A stretch of 64,000 bases of DNA from Guyanagaster necrorhizus. Its lineage: Eukaryota; Basidiomycota; Agaricomycetes; Agaricales; Physalacriaceae. The number at the start of each line of letters is the position of its first letter. The first letter of the stretch is position 1. The stretch is from the NCBI RefSeq assembly GCF_019112545.1, contig NW_025064906.1, positions 56,610 to 120,609 of the forward strand. Direction: 5' to 3'. The notes below the pieces were generated by a model. The model made no database searches. It saw only the letters and a list, made by a program, of their open reading frames with translations, and was not told the DNA's origin. This document shows positions 32,880 to 45,145 of the stretch, one piece after another. The translations under genes and the position numbers were made by a program.

Positions 32880-35800
32880 ATGGATAGCCAGTCCATGTAT
32901 AGAATTGACCCTCTTAAGGGCCCAGAAAATTATCTGATATGGAAAATCAAGATGATCGATATCCTAACTGATTTAGGACTGATTGATTATGCAGATGGAA
33001 GCATTCCGGCCCTGGCAGACACAACACTGGTGGCAGATTGGAAGAAGAGCGATAGGAAGGCTCTTTCAACAATAAGATTATGGGTTTCTGATGGCCTGCT
33101 GGTATATATTGCTGGTTCAAAGACTTTAGCAGAAGCCTGAAAAGCTCTGGAAGATATGTATGAGTCTAGGAGACCCATGAGAATTGTCCTTGTCAGAAGA
33201 AAATTCTTCAGAGCTCAGTGCAAAGAAGGAGGAAACATAGAGGAGCATATTAGAACTTTGAGGTCCTATCAGGAGGAGCTGGCATCCCTTAAGCAGAAAG
33301 TTGAAGAGGAGGACTTCTCTATCACACTGCTTACATCACTCCTGAAATCATGGAATTCATTCATCTTATCAGTGGATACTGCTGACTTGAAAGATTCTTA
33401 CAAGTTGATTTCCCAAATTCTTCAGGAAGACATCCGACTAAAGAAAAAGACTTCTGATCAGATCACGACACTTGCAGCACATGGCAAGAAGTCCAATTCA
33501 AAAGTCATATGTTACAGATATGGGAAAACTGGTCACATCAGAACAAATTGCCCAAATGGAAAGAAGAATTCCAGAAAGTCATAGAAAGGAAAGAGAAAGG
33601 GCCAGACTCAGGCACATATTGCTAAATCAGACTCAGAAGAAGATGACTATGTATTTTGTGCAACAGACATCACACTTACCTCACTCTCAGGAGTATTATA
33701 GCTAGGGGACTCTGGCACCACCAGACATATAGTCAAAAATAGATTATATTTTTCTGACTATATTGAAACCCTAGGACATGAAGTCATTGGTGTAGGAAAA
33801 CCAAGGGTTTAGGAAGGGGAACTGTCAAGATTAAAATGGTTGAAGAGGAAAAGATCACTCCAGTCACACTAAAGGAGTGTATCCACTGTCCTGATATACC
33901 ATTCAATCTTATGTCAATAGAGTGCATTACAGATGCTGGATTTGAACTCAGATTCAAAGAGTCCAGAATAGATATTATCTCACCACATAGCAAGATAATC
34001 AGCTATGGAGATAAAATATCAAAGCTGTACAGCCTTGACATCATTGTTCCAGAAATAACCCAGGCCCATGCTATGAAATCAGCCCGATCATAGCAAAAGT
34101 AGCACAAAACATTAGGCCACTTAAATATGGGATCAGTAAAGAGACTATTTAGGAAGAAAATGGTCAAGGGGATGGATATAGATGAGTCAGCCAAGCCTCA
34201 GACAGATTGCATAGCTTGCATAAAAGCCAAACATCATACCAAGCCATTTCCACAGGAAGCCAAAAGAGACTATACTGAAATAGGGGAAATGACATTTTTG
34301 GATCTATGGGGGCCAGCCTGAACTCAGGGTATCCATGGTGAAAGATATTACATAAGCTTCACAGATGGAAAATCCCAAAGGACAATGTTGTATTTTTTGA
34401 AGTCAAAGCAAAATATGAAAATTCGAAAGAAGATCCAGCAGTATCAAAAATACATCAAAGTCTACAAAGGGAAGAATCTGAAGTTTATGAGGATTGACAA
34501 TGGAAAGGAATATGTCAATGAAGAGGTAAAGGAATACCTCCAGGACAATGGCATACAGTTGGAATTGACTGCAGCATACTCTCCATCTCAAAACAGAGTT
34601 GCTGAGAGAATAAATCGGACTCTTGTGAAGCATGCACATGCTATGCTAGAAGAACATCACTTACCAAAGTTTCTATGGCCTGAGGCAGTGGCATATGCCA
34701 CATATTTGAAGAACTGATCATCAACCAGAGTTATCAAGAATGATCTAACCCCAGAAGAAGTGTTTTAGGGCATGAAACCAGATATTTTAGCACTTCAGAA
34801 ATTCAGAGTAAAGTGCTGGGTGTTGCAGCAAGATAACAAGAGGTCAAAACTGGACCCAAAGTCAAGGGAATTTATTTTCACAGGTCTTACAGATGAATCC
34901 AGGGTCTGGAGATATTATAACCCTCAAACCAGACAGATTCAGACCTCAAGAAATATTATATTCCCTGAAAACAACACTACAGAGCCTATAGACACTGACT
35001 ATGTAGTCTCCCACTCTTTGTCACTTGAGAGAGAGTCAGAGAGCAAAGTCAAGCAGACTCCGAATGGAAATGATGGCATTTCAGACAATTCTGTGGATGC
35101 TAGAAATGCTGAACTAAAAGGGGAAATAGCACCTGATGTATCATTGATCAAATCAAATTTCCCAATATGGCATGGAAAAGTGATTAAGCCATATGACAAA
35201 TTGGTCTGGATTGCATCAAAGACTCAACCAAGTTACTGGACACTTTATAATCCAAGTGTACAAGCTGTGAAAACATCGGAACAACAGCATACCTCAGAAG
35301 AATCATCTTTGAAAGCTGTAAATATTGCAATAGACTATGCATGCATTGGAGAAACTGCAGACAACCTCAGTGATGAGCTATTAAGCCTTGAAGAAGCCAA
35401 AACAAGGCCAGACTGGCATCATTGAAAGAAAGCAATGGATGAAGAATACAATCTATTGACTTCTCTAGGCACATGGCAGCTGAAAGAATTACCCAAAGAC
35501 AGATCACTTGTGGATTGCAAGTGGACTTACAGATTGAAAAGGGATGGTGATGGGAAAATCACCAGATACAAGGCCAGACTTGTTGCAAAAGGATTTTCAC
35601 AGGTACCTGGCATTGATTTCTTTGAGATATATGCACCAGTTGTCAGGCTGGACACATTTCACCTACTCATGGCAATTGCTGCTCAAAGAAACCTAATCAT
35701 TCATGGAATGGATGTTGTTAGAGCTTACTTAAACAGTAAACTCAATGAATCCATTTACATGGCACAGCCACCTGAATATTCAGATGGGAGTGGAAAAGCA

Positions 35801-36925
35801 GCATATCTCAAATTAATATTGTATGGACTCAAGCAATCTGGCTGAGTTTGGAATGACAAATTAAATGCTACATTTTTGGGACTTGGATACATCAGATTGA
35901 TCAGTGATCAATGTGTATACATCAGACAGATGAGTTCTGGTCCCATAATCATAGCTGTACATGTCGACAACATGACACTGCTTGCCCCAGATGATGAAAC
36001 CATGTCTAAAATGAAAGAAGAGCTTAAGAAGAAGCTAAATGTCACAGACATGGGGGAGATTCAATATATATTGGGCATGAAGATAGACAGGAATAAGGAC
36101 AAGAGCACTATCACTCTATCCCAGAAGGCATATATTCTCAAAGTACTTGAGCAAATGGGCATGAATGACTGCAAACCAGTCAAAATACCTATGGACCTGA
36201 ATGTATGGCTAGAGAAAATTCTGACAGAAGACCCACAAGGTGTTGACACAGCCACCAGGCAATATTACCATACTGGTGTCAGATCACTAATGTATGTGGC
36301 CAATGGATCCTGGCCCGACATTGCACATGCTATCACCGAATTAAGCAAGTATGTGCAGAATCTGGCTGCTGAGCATGTCACAGCCTTGAAGTGAGTTTTC
36401 CACTATCTGAAGAGAACTCTAGACTTTGGAATCACATATGGAGGGATTATAGATGAGCTGATACCTTATTCAGACTCAGACTAGGGAGAAGACAGAACAG
36501 ATAGAAGATCAACATCTGGTTATGTCTGTACCTATGCAGGGGGAGCTGTTACTTGGAGTTCAAAGAAACAGCCCACTATAGCCTTATCCACTATAGAAGC
36601 AGAATATATGGCCCTTGCACACACAACCCAGGAAGTAATTTGGCTATGAGCACTCTTAACCAAATTAGGATTGCCACCTTATAAAGTGATGACTATTTTT
36701 GTTAACAATCAATCAGCAATCAAATTTGCTGAGAACTCTATATTCTATGCACGATCAAAACATATAGACATATGGCACCACTTCATTTGTGAGCACATGG
36801 CTTCAAATGAAGTCAAAGTTCAGCACTGCACATCAGAAGAGAACTTAGTGGATATATTCACTAAAGGCCTATCAAGACCATTATATGAGTATTTATCTGC
36901 AGGTATTCTAGGAACTCGGAATTGA
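32880..36925 (+). pseudogene. C1 Gag-Pol polyprotein, about a dozen stops and one frameshift
   Basis: Starts MDSQSMYRIDPLKGPENY, a copia Gag N-terminus. Gag ends in a knuckle CYRYGKTGHIRTNC (second Cys is Tyr). Protease block LGDSGTTRHIV near 33700. A single missing A near 33800 shifts the frame. Integrase follows: LGHLNMGS and CIACIKAKH zinc domain, LDLWGP, RIDNGKEYVNEE, NRVAERINRTLV (D, D, E present). RT starts DEEYNLLTSLGTW, has KARLVAKGFSQ, YAPVVRLDT, LYGLKQSG, and HVDNM where YVDD is usual. RNase H has STSGYV and STIEAEYMALA. After the shift the frame stays constant to the final stop at 36923. Confidence 0.92.
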
Positions 36926-36932
36926 GAGGGAG

Positions 36933-37141
36933 TGTTGGGATAGCAATCCTGAGTGAATATGAGAATGTACTCGAAGATATAATGCCAGTCAGCAGCAGCT
37001 GACTTGGATCGTGATCCAGACTTATTTAGTATCTTGTAAAAAGATCTTGAAGTAATATGAAATGTATTTAAGTAGAACATTTCTCTCTCGAGAGGCTAAT
37101 ACTAATTCTCTGTTACATTACTCTGCTCTCTACTTACAACA
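36933..37141 (+). repeat. C1 3' LTR (209 bp)
   Basis: Preceded by the purine tract TTGAGAGGGAG (36922-36932). Same termini as the 5' LTR. Confidence 0.95.
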
Positions 37142-37146
37142 GTGTT

Positions 37147-37396
37147 TGTCATTGCAGTCAGAGAAGATGCAATCTATGCCACAAGAGAAAAGACCAGACT
37201 AGATATTAGATCATTTGCTAGATATTCTCCTTTCTTAAGACTTTGACTATAATGTGAATTCTACTCAGGCAAACTTTATGGCCTTTTTCACAAAAGCCAT
37301 ATTCACAGAGGAGGAGATATTCAAATATGAAAAGTGTGTCTGTCAAATTACAGTCCAGGAGAGGCTGTATCCTCTTGAAGAACTGCAGATGGTTCA
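37147..37396 (+). pseudogene. Unidentified coding-like relic, part 3
   Basis: Continues the relic after C1. One frame reads NSTQANFMAFFTKAIFTEEEIFKYE and LYPLEELQ, which looks like a helical protein segment but matches no family that I can name. It ends at the A4 LTR. Confidence 0.35.
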
Positions 37397-37867
37397 TGTC
37401 ATGATTTTTCCTACTTTCATTCCTTTTTCTATGAGTTAACCCCTATTTATGCTTAGTCAGAGTGCCTAAACTAGCACTTAAGACTGTGGGACAGGCTTAG
37501 TCAGCACAACAAGCCCAGTCAGTCATTATCTTTTGATGCAACAGCATTGTCTGACAATACACAACAGAACTATTATAGACAGTAGTGATGTCCAAGAACA
37601 AAGAGCACAACAAGCATAGGAATGCACAATAGGTAGTCATATATTTATCTCTACACTGTACAGTATACAAGAAGGCTTGCTCTTGCTGGTTAAACTCTAG
37701 CTTCAAGCTAAAGTTTATTTATCTCATTCCACTATTGAGCTTTCTTGCAAAGGCCTTGAAGCACTTGATCAACAGAACACAACAAGTGAACTCTAGTGCA
37801 AAGATTTGAATATAAAACCATACTAGTTTATCACATGCTTCTGATCATATATGACTTGAGTCTAACA
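37397..37867 (+). repeat. A4 5' LTR (family A, 471 bp)
   Basis: TGTCATGATTTTTC start (one change from TGTTA) and TAACA end. R motif AGCTTCAAGCTAA at 37699-37711. The primer site ATTAGCTTGAAG starts right after the LTR and is cut by D1. Confidence 0.9.
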
Positions 37868-37879
37868 ATTAGCTTGAAG

Positions 37880-38121
37880 TGTTGGAGGATATCCATACAT
37901 TTTATCTTATCTTACTTTTTGATCACTCACTCTATTTGCTTTATATATACTTACACCTCCTGTCATTTCCTGATCACCTATATAGTCCAGCTGTTCCTAT
38001 CTGTATGCTTCAGTCACTTCACTCATGTTGTGTCTGACTGAGGTATGTATATCCCTACTGTGCTTATGACTATGATACTTACACTCATTTGTAGATACTC
38101 ACATATATTCTTCTGTCAATA
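37880..38121 (+). repeat. D1 5' LTR (242 bp)
   Basis: Same length and ends as the 3' LTR at 42733-42974. Confidence 0.88.
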
Positions 38122-38198
38122 GGTACAGTAGACTCAATACAGTTGCTTCACCCACATTGTGTCTGACTGAGATACACACATATATTCTTCTGTCAATA
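38122..38198 (+). repeat. D1 LTR-derived partial tandem copy (77 bp)
   Basis: Repeats the LTR text TTGCTTCA...TTGTGTCTGACTGAG and its 3' end CATATATTCTTCTGTCAATA with the middle missing. It stands between the 242-bp LTR and the primer site. Confidence 0.7.
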
Positions 38199-38211
38199 GG
38201 TTATGAGGCCC
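38199..38211 (+). other. D1 primer-binding site, initiator tRNA-Met half type
   Basis: GGTTATGAGGCCC is complementary to the initiator tRNA-Met anticodon arm with one extra G. It follows the second copy of the LTR end. Confidence 0.65.
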
Positions 38212-38322
38212 TATTGCCTATAACTACTCAGTCAAGAAGAATATGCAATGGAATTTTGACTCAACTTACCACTTGAATTTATACCATACCACTACTCTCA
38301 CCACTTTACATCACACCTCTAA

Positions 38323-41300
38323 ATGATGTTGTCAATGTCGGGAGTCACTATTCTCTCTGACACAAATAGCCATTTCAATAGGAAAAATTACACCTCATAG
38401 AAACTCCAACTTACTGAGTTACTGAAGAGAAAAGGCCTATGAGGATACATTGCAGGAACTACTGTCTGTCTTGCCATCCCCACCACCACTACTACAGCCA
38501 TGGCTACTATCACACCCCTCCCACCAGATCCTACTCTCACATACTTATCCTCTCTCTCATATGATGAGTGCATCTTTTATGATCAGCTTGCCCACTCAAA
38601 CATCATCCTCAATGTTCTTGACTCCATTGGTCTAGGGGTTAAGACCAACAGAATGACAAAGGAATGCTGGGACTCTGTTACTGCAGAACACACAAAGAAA
38701 ATAGATATGGCCCTTTCTGAGGCTGAGGCATTGCTGAATGTGGTGAAGTTTGATGGAAACAGTAACATCAATATTCACATCACTGACTTGCACATGAAAT
38801 AATGAGCTGTGAATAACCTCCAAACTACAGCATTGAGTGATCAGAAGTTCAAGGAAATAATTATTTGCTCAATAATCCTGACTGATCACTGGATGTCTAT
38901 CCTCTCAAGTTTATATGGCATGCTAACATCCTCTGATGTGTTTTTCCATCTTCAAACTCATGCTGCCATGCTTTGTGCAGCAGATAAAGATCCTGCCAAC
39001 TCCCAAGCACTTGCAGCTGGAGTCAGAACCTCTGTCATAGTATATGAATGTCACAATCCAGATTGCAAGGCCTGTGATAAGACTAGGCACACCACCAAGA
39101 ATTGTTATTGGCCAGGAGAAGGAAAGGAGAGACAATTTCCTGCCAACTTTGGCTGACCTCACCATGCAAACCAGGCAATCTCAAACATCATGGCCAATAC
39201 TATGAGGCATTTTGTATTTGCTGCACATGCTACTACAGTGGAAGTTGATCATGATGATGATGGTATTGTAATTGAGGATGGCAGCACTGGCAAGAGAATA
39301 TATGAGTGGAATAGTACCCATTTCTTCTGGTGCTGGAATGAAACAGAGAGCAGCACTATATTGATATTGAAGGTTGAAGAAGAGACAGACCTCAAAATGC
39401 CTCCTCTCACTGATATCAATGACTCTGATGATGAAGACATTGCTGGAGATGATGAGATACCTTCTGTCAAGAGTATAGACACTAGCAAGACCAACATTGA
39501 GAATGTAGGACACTTTACATGTGAGGCTGACCCTGCTACAACAGCCTTTGTCACAATTATGTTCAAAGGCCATACTCCAGCCATCACTCTAATCTTCATG
39601 GATTCTGGCATGAGCAACTACTTCTTCAGGAATCATGATGACTTTACAGAGTACATGCCAGTAGCTTTCTGTACTTGCTCATTTGCAGTTGAGGAAAAGG
39701 GAACGTTTGAGATCCTGGGCCAGAGTACAGCAACAAAGGTCTTCAGACTGAATGGAAGAGATGTTAAGCTCATCTTCAAAAATACCTTGCATTCACCTTC
39801 ACTCACCACAAATCTCATCTCTGTAAGCATCTTAGACAAGGCTGGGTTGTCAACTGTGTTCTCTGATGGCCATGCAGTTGTTCAGGATAAGTCTGGTAAA
39901 GAGATCTTTGCTGGGCAAGGCTCGGATGGCATGTATATGCTAGATGCTGCACTCAGCCTCCAAGCTATAGCATCCTGCTCATCTCCCACTTTGCTGAGTA
40001 CTTGGCACCATCATTTTATCCATATGAGCCCTGCAAAAATCAAGGAGATGGCATCAAAAAGGCTGGTGGATGGCTTGGAAATTACCTCAGAGCCTATCCA
40101 GGGATACTGTGAGGACTGTATTCTAGTGAGACATGCTCGCTGTTTCTTTGATGAGCTCACTAATCCCAATATTGACCCACTGGAGCTTGTTGCAACAGAT
40201 TTGTGAGGACCATCTCAAACAGCATCACTGAGTGGAAAGACTTATATGATGATATTCATTGATAGTAGTACATCGTTCAAGGCAGAAGAATTCCTGGCAG
40301 ACAAAGCAGATGATACTACTATGGCTGCTTTTGACAGATACAGGCACATGGCTGAGACCCAGACTGGCTGAAAGCTTAAGCATGTACATGCTGATCATGC
40401 TTTTGCAGGAGTAAAGTGGAAACAATATTGCAAGGAGCATGGGATCATCCTGAAATTAACTGCACTCCACTCATCAGTCCAGAATGGATTAGCTGAATGT
40501 GCCCTATGCACCACCATGGAGGATACAAGAGCTCTACTAAGTGACTCTGGCCTTGCTGAATGCTATTGGGCTGAGGCCACCTCTATGTCAATCTTCATGC
40601 GAAATCTTGTTTCTTCAAGTCACTATTCTGGAGTGGTACCAGCAGAGGGTTTCTCGAAGTAATGACAGAATGTGGGATTTTTATGAGTGTTCAGATCCAT
40701 TTGCTGAGTAAAGAAACCTATAGCTGATGGGGTTTTAGTAGATGGCAGAAGCAAACTTGATGATCAATCAAAAAAAAGCACCTTTCTGGGATACTCAGAG
40801 TCCAATTATCATATACTTGATCAATCAGGATATGTGTTTATATCTTGTGATATCATCTTTGATGAAGGACCAGCACATCAAAGTGTGAGTGTAGGAGAGA
40901 TGGAGAATGAACCTGCACTCACCACTTCTACTCATACTGAGATGCCTATGCCAACTGAGCAAATGCCAGATGCTCTCACACAACCAACTCTTTGCTGATC
41001 AATGTGCTTAATGCATCCCAGTGCTGATGCTGCTGAATCTCTGATGTCAAAACAATGAGAGGCTGAGGCTCATATAAGCAGAAATGACTGGACAACCAAC
41101 AGCAAACAGCTATGTGCTTCAATGGCTTCCAGTAATCCACCTGACCCATACATTCCATGAAATCATCAAGATGCACTATGTGTTGATAAAGAGTGATAGA
41201 AGACAGCCATGGATATGGAATACCAAATGAATATGATGAAGCATACATGGGATTTAGTCGACAGACTGGTAGATGTGAATGTGATGGATTGTAAATGGGT

Positions 41301-42717
41301 CTATAGTATAAAATGAGATGGCGATGGTAACTGGATCAGAGACAAGGCAAGACTCATTGGGAAGGGCTATACTCAACAGTATGGACTCGACTATAATGAC
41401 ATTTGGGCTGTGGTGATCCATCTCGAGTCTGTACAGATGTTAGCTGCTGTTGCAGCAAAGCTCGATCTTGTCTTATGGCAAGTGGACTTCATTTCAGCAT
41501 ACTTGAATAGTGAGACAAAAGAAGACATCTATATGCATCAGCCCCCAGGGTACATAGTCAAAAGACAAGAGGATAAGATGTGCAAACTTGTCCATACTAT
41601 TTATGAGACTATGCAGAGTGGCCATGATTGGTTCAAGACACTTGAAAAAACCTACAAAGATCTTGGATACCATGCATCAAAGGCAGACCCATGTGTACAC
41701 ACTATTGGCAAGCCTGAAGATGAGTATACCATTACAGATACTTACACTAATGATGTGTGGAGAGCATTGTCGACTACAGAAGAGGCAAGCTGACAGAAGA
41801 AGGAATTAGAGGAGAAATAGGAGCTCACCAATATGGGGGAGAACCATTACTTTCTGGGGATAAAGATTGAACAAGATCTTGAGGCTGGCACTATCACCTT
41901 CTTGCAGCATCTATATTGGGAAAATATATTTTTAGACTTCAACCTTAGATACATACAATCACAGACCATCCCTCTATCTGTCAGAATCATACTCAACATG
42001 TCACAGTCTCTGAATATCTAAGCAGAGAAGGATGCTATAAAAAGATTCCCATACTGATGACTGCTAGGCTGCATTATGTGGGGACAGCTTGCAACTCATC
42101 CCAACTTGTGCTTCTCTATGAGCCTGCTCACTCGCTTTTAGTCTAACCCAGGGATAGAGTACTGAAAAGCATTAATACATGTCCTTGGGTATATAAAGGG
42201 GATAATGGACCTTGGTATCTCCTTCTCATATGAGTAGCCATTAACACCTGTTGGATTTGTAGATGCAGACTATGGGGGTTATAGGGACATGACTCATTCA
42301 ATGTCCAGCTACATCTTCATCATAGCAGATGGTCTAATTTTCTGGAGCTCAAAGCATCAGACTACCATCACTCTGTCCACTGTTGAGGCTGAATACATTT
42401 CCCTTACTTGTATGATGCAACAGATGATATGGATATTGTCTTGGATGGATGAGGTCCAACTACCTCAGCCTTGCTCCAGTGTATTATACAGTGACAACCA
42501 GAGTGCTGTAGTATTAACAACAAACATATGGTCTCATCAGAAAGTCAAGCATGTTCGCATTCAAGAGTATTTCATTAGAGAGCTTATGAAGAATGGCAAA
42601 TTATGTGTCAAGTTTGTTTGAGGAAACACAAACTCTGCAGATATGTTCACCAAGCCCTTGCCTTGTGATATGCACAATAGTTATCTCGAGATGCTCACTG
42701 TTATCCCAGTAGATTGA
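38323..42717 (+). pseudogene. D1 Gag-Pol polyprotein, single phase with nonsense codons only
   Basis: From MMLSMSGVTIL the same phase runs 1464 codons to TGA at 42715. Gag: LTELLKRKGL and GYIAGTT with Trp-to-stop changes, ECHNPDCKACDKTRHTTKNC zinc knuckle and the mushroom-copia signature CYWPGEGKE. Protease FMDSGMSNYF (39600). The frame 39190-40206 is intact for 338 residues through protease and the integrase zinc domain (WHHHFIHMS...CEDC). Integrase ATDL (first Asp), ADHAFAGVKW, NGLAECALCT. RT KWVYSIK, KARLIGKGYTQ, LDLVLWQVDFISAYLNSE, with TNDV in place of YVDDV. RNase H VGFVDADYGGY, STVEAEYISL. No frameshift was seen. Confidence 0.92.
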
Positions 42718-42732
42718 ACAGATATAGGGAAG

Positions 42733-42974
42733 TGTTGGAGGATATCCATACATTTCATCTTATCTTACTTTTTGATCACTCACTCTATTTGCCTTATATA
42801 TACTTACACCTCCTGTCATTTCCTGATCACCTATATAATTCAGCCATTCCTATCTGTATACCTCAGTTGCTTCACCCGTATTGTGGTCAACTGAGATATG
42901 TATATCCCTACTATGCTTATGACTATGATACTTACACTTGTTCATAGATACTCACATATATTCTTCTATCAATA
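42733..42974 (+). repeat. D1 3' LTR (242 bp)
   Basis: TGTTGGAGG to TCAATA. Followed by the TGAAG duplication. Confidence 0.92.
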
Positions 42975-42979
42975 TGAAG

Positions 42980-45145
42980 CTTCTAGCTTCTCTTTCTTTA
43001 TGCATATTAATATGAAAGAAACTGAATGCCATCTATCAACTCCAAATCTCCAAACTTTGACTATAAGTTCTTTGAACTCCTCACATCTATTATCAGAATA
43101 TTGTTAGAACTATTGATGATTATCCAGCTATACAGAGGACACCAATCAATTACAGTCTGGGTAGTTAGACACTACTAAGAATTTCAACATGTTCAACAGA
43201 TCCTCAAAAATATAACCCTTGATCTCCTACTCTATAATATCTCTGCTTCTGTCTGATCCTCCTACCAGCCTGGAGAATGATCTCTATCTAAAGCTGAGTC
43301 TGACAGCTCACATATGGGGGATGTTCAAAAAGAGAAGGAGCATAGATATCTCTCTCAACCCCAATGACTAGATAGCAGAAACTACCACCCTCACCTCACA
43401 GAGTTCTAGAATCTGTGGATCCTGCCTCCTATCCCTAACTATGAGGATGAAGACCTCTCCTAAGACTTCTTTGATGATATATCATCATTTGACTCTTTCA
43501 CTATCTCAAGAGAAGCTGGAGTTAGAGACTGTGCTTGAGACTCTCTTGATGCCTCTCAGATAGCTTCAAGACCCTGAAGTATTTCACTAAACTCAGAGCA
43601 CAACTCATCCTATGCCACTCTGACCAGAAGCTCTGCCCCCTCAGTTCACTCTGACTACAGTAACCATGGGATGGACAGGATGCCTGGCAGTGATGGCAAC
43701 ATCTAAAGACAAGGACTGGCAGTCTGAGACTATATTATCTACAGGATATTCCTGGACTAGGACTTTCAAGTCCCATTTAATTACAATGCAGCATTATAAT
43801 AGCAAGAGCAGTGATGAAAAGAGTGGGCACAGGCTGACCCTGAGCAGGCTCAAGAAGAACTTGCAGAGCATGTCAGGGTACAGGCATAGCAAGAAAATGA
43901 AGAAGCAGAAGAAGACAGACAACAGTAGAAAGTTGAAGCCACTCATCTGAAAAGCACCTCCTCAGGCTGATATAGACTTCACTCCAAACTTTCCAAGTCT
44001 CTCCTCTGGAAGCCTAGTGATATTAAAACAGATCTTTGGGCAGGACTCTTTAGCCTAATCATCTGAAGTGAGACTAAAAGAAGGAGAGACAATGGTATTC
44101 TCTCTTTCTGATGCACCAAAAGCTCTGAAGCCCTTCAATATCCCTCTTTCTGACACATCTCCAGCCCTGACATCATCCACTCAGATGCCAAGTCTGTCCT
44201 CAGCATCTACAGACTATGAGTATCTCTCAATGCCCACATCTCTGATCATGCTCTCCAGTAATTCCTCAAAAGTTGAGTCACTGGACAGTTCCTCAATCCA
44301 GAGTTCTACAGAAACTTCTGAGTCTATAGCAAGGATGTGATGACAGTGCAAGCACATGGTGGCAACTGGTATGATATTAAGATTGGAGCCAGTTTCAGAG
44401 CACACCTATCTACTATCTCTACCCCTAGAAGCCCTGAAGCCAGACCCAGCATCCAGCCCCACTAGCTCTCCAGCAACAATCAGACTGCCCAAGGAGAGCA
44501 TCTTTGACCAGTCTATCAGTTCTCTCCTTGAGAAAGAGAACAATGAGGACAGTGAGATCAAGTGCAGTAAGGCCAAGAAGAGCAGTGAAAACCTCTATAG
44601 GCTCAAGGATTTTATAAAGTATGCAAAGAAGGACACAGACAAAGAAGCATTACAAGAAGAGATACAGAAGAATCAGATAGAGGAGTATCAGGACCTCTAT
44701 GAAACAAAGATAATATTCTTATAGCATGATGTCAAATGGTTAGCATTATGAATGGAACAATTGTATATTAACATAGAACCAGATGAATAGCAAGATATTT
44801 TACAATATTCTGCCACCAAGTATACTGTTTAAATCTATAATAGGAGACACTCAGAAGATCAGTTTATGACTTGCCACCATACAAGTCAAGGTTCAATATC
44901 TGACCTATACTATAGTCGCCTGCTACAACTCTAAAGTAAGCCATATACAAGACTCTCTCAGTCCACAGTTACTAAAGTCAATATTCATACACAATGCTGT
45001 TAATTCAATCCTCAGCAACTTAGCTCTCCCAGTCTAGACCTCAGCTAACATTCTGACTGGCCAGCTATCAAAATCCATGGACCAGCAAGAGAAGTCAGAT
45101 TCTTGGTAGACAACTGCTATCAGATAAAGCCAAAGGAAGTAGAAC
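42980..45145 (+). pseudogene. A4 gag, N-terminal two thirds
   Basis: Begins with the rest of the primer site (CTTCTAGC) and a leader alike to A5 45609-45700. Readable parts at 43666-43950 (Lys/Ser-rich), 44068-44340 (Ser/Thr-rich, LSDAPKALKPFNIPLSD) and 44356-44724 (LEPVSEHTYLLSLPLEALKP, then acidic LLEKENNEDSEIK). The text then matches A3 24640-24900 and stops at the A5 LTR in mid-gag. Confidence 0.78.

Larger units (their letters stand above)
32588..37141 (+). mobile_element. Element C1: Ty1/copia retrotransposon, complete, lightly decayed
   Basis: 4554 bp with 209-bp LTRs (32588-32796 and 36933-37141; TGTTG...CAACA) and a perfect GTGTT duplication (32583-32587, 37142-37146). The LTRs differ at about 12 of 209 sites by eye, all transitions. 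The order Gag, protease, integrase, RT, RNase H is that of copia elements. CpG sites are commoner here than in the neighbours and stops fewer, so it is the youngest element seen. Confidence 0.95.
37880..42974 (+). mobile_element. Element D1: Ty1/copia retrotransposon inside the A4 primer-binding site
   Basis: 5095 bp; LTRs 37880-38121 and 42733-42974 (242 bp each, TGTTGGAGG...TCAATA). Perfect duplication TGAAG at 37875-37879 and 42975-42979. The polyprotein is one uninterrupted phase. The Gag and knuckle sequences are typical of mushroom copia elements. Confidence 0.94.
37397..45145 (+). mobile_element. Element A4: family-A chromovirus, 5' part, split by D1 and cut by A5
   Basis: 5' LTR 37397-37867, twelve bases of interior, then copia D1, then interior again from 42980 to 45145, where the A5 LTR begins. 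The 3' part is not attached here; A7 (58147-59996) could be it, but this is not provable from the window. Confidence 0.85.

Noticed and set aside
33790..33815. Programmed frameshift between C1 Gag-protease and the rest of Pol
   Set aside because: Restoring one A in a run of A gives a continuous protease frame, and D1 has no frame change here, so a simple deletion is more likely.
38388..38573. Minus-strand frame near the D1 Gag start
   Set aside because: It opposes the D1 Gag frame that begins at 38323 and reads on; valine/glycine-rich shadow only.
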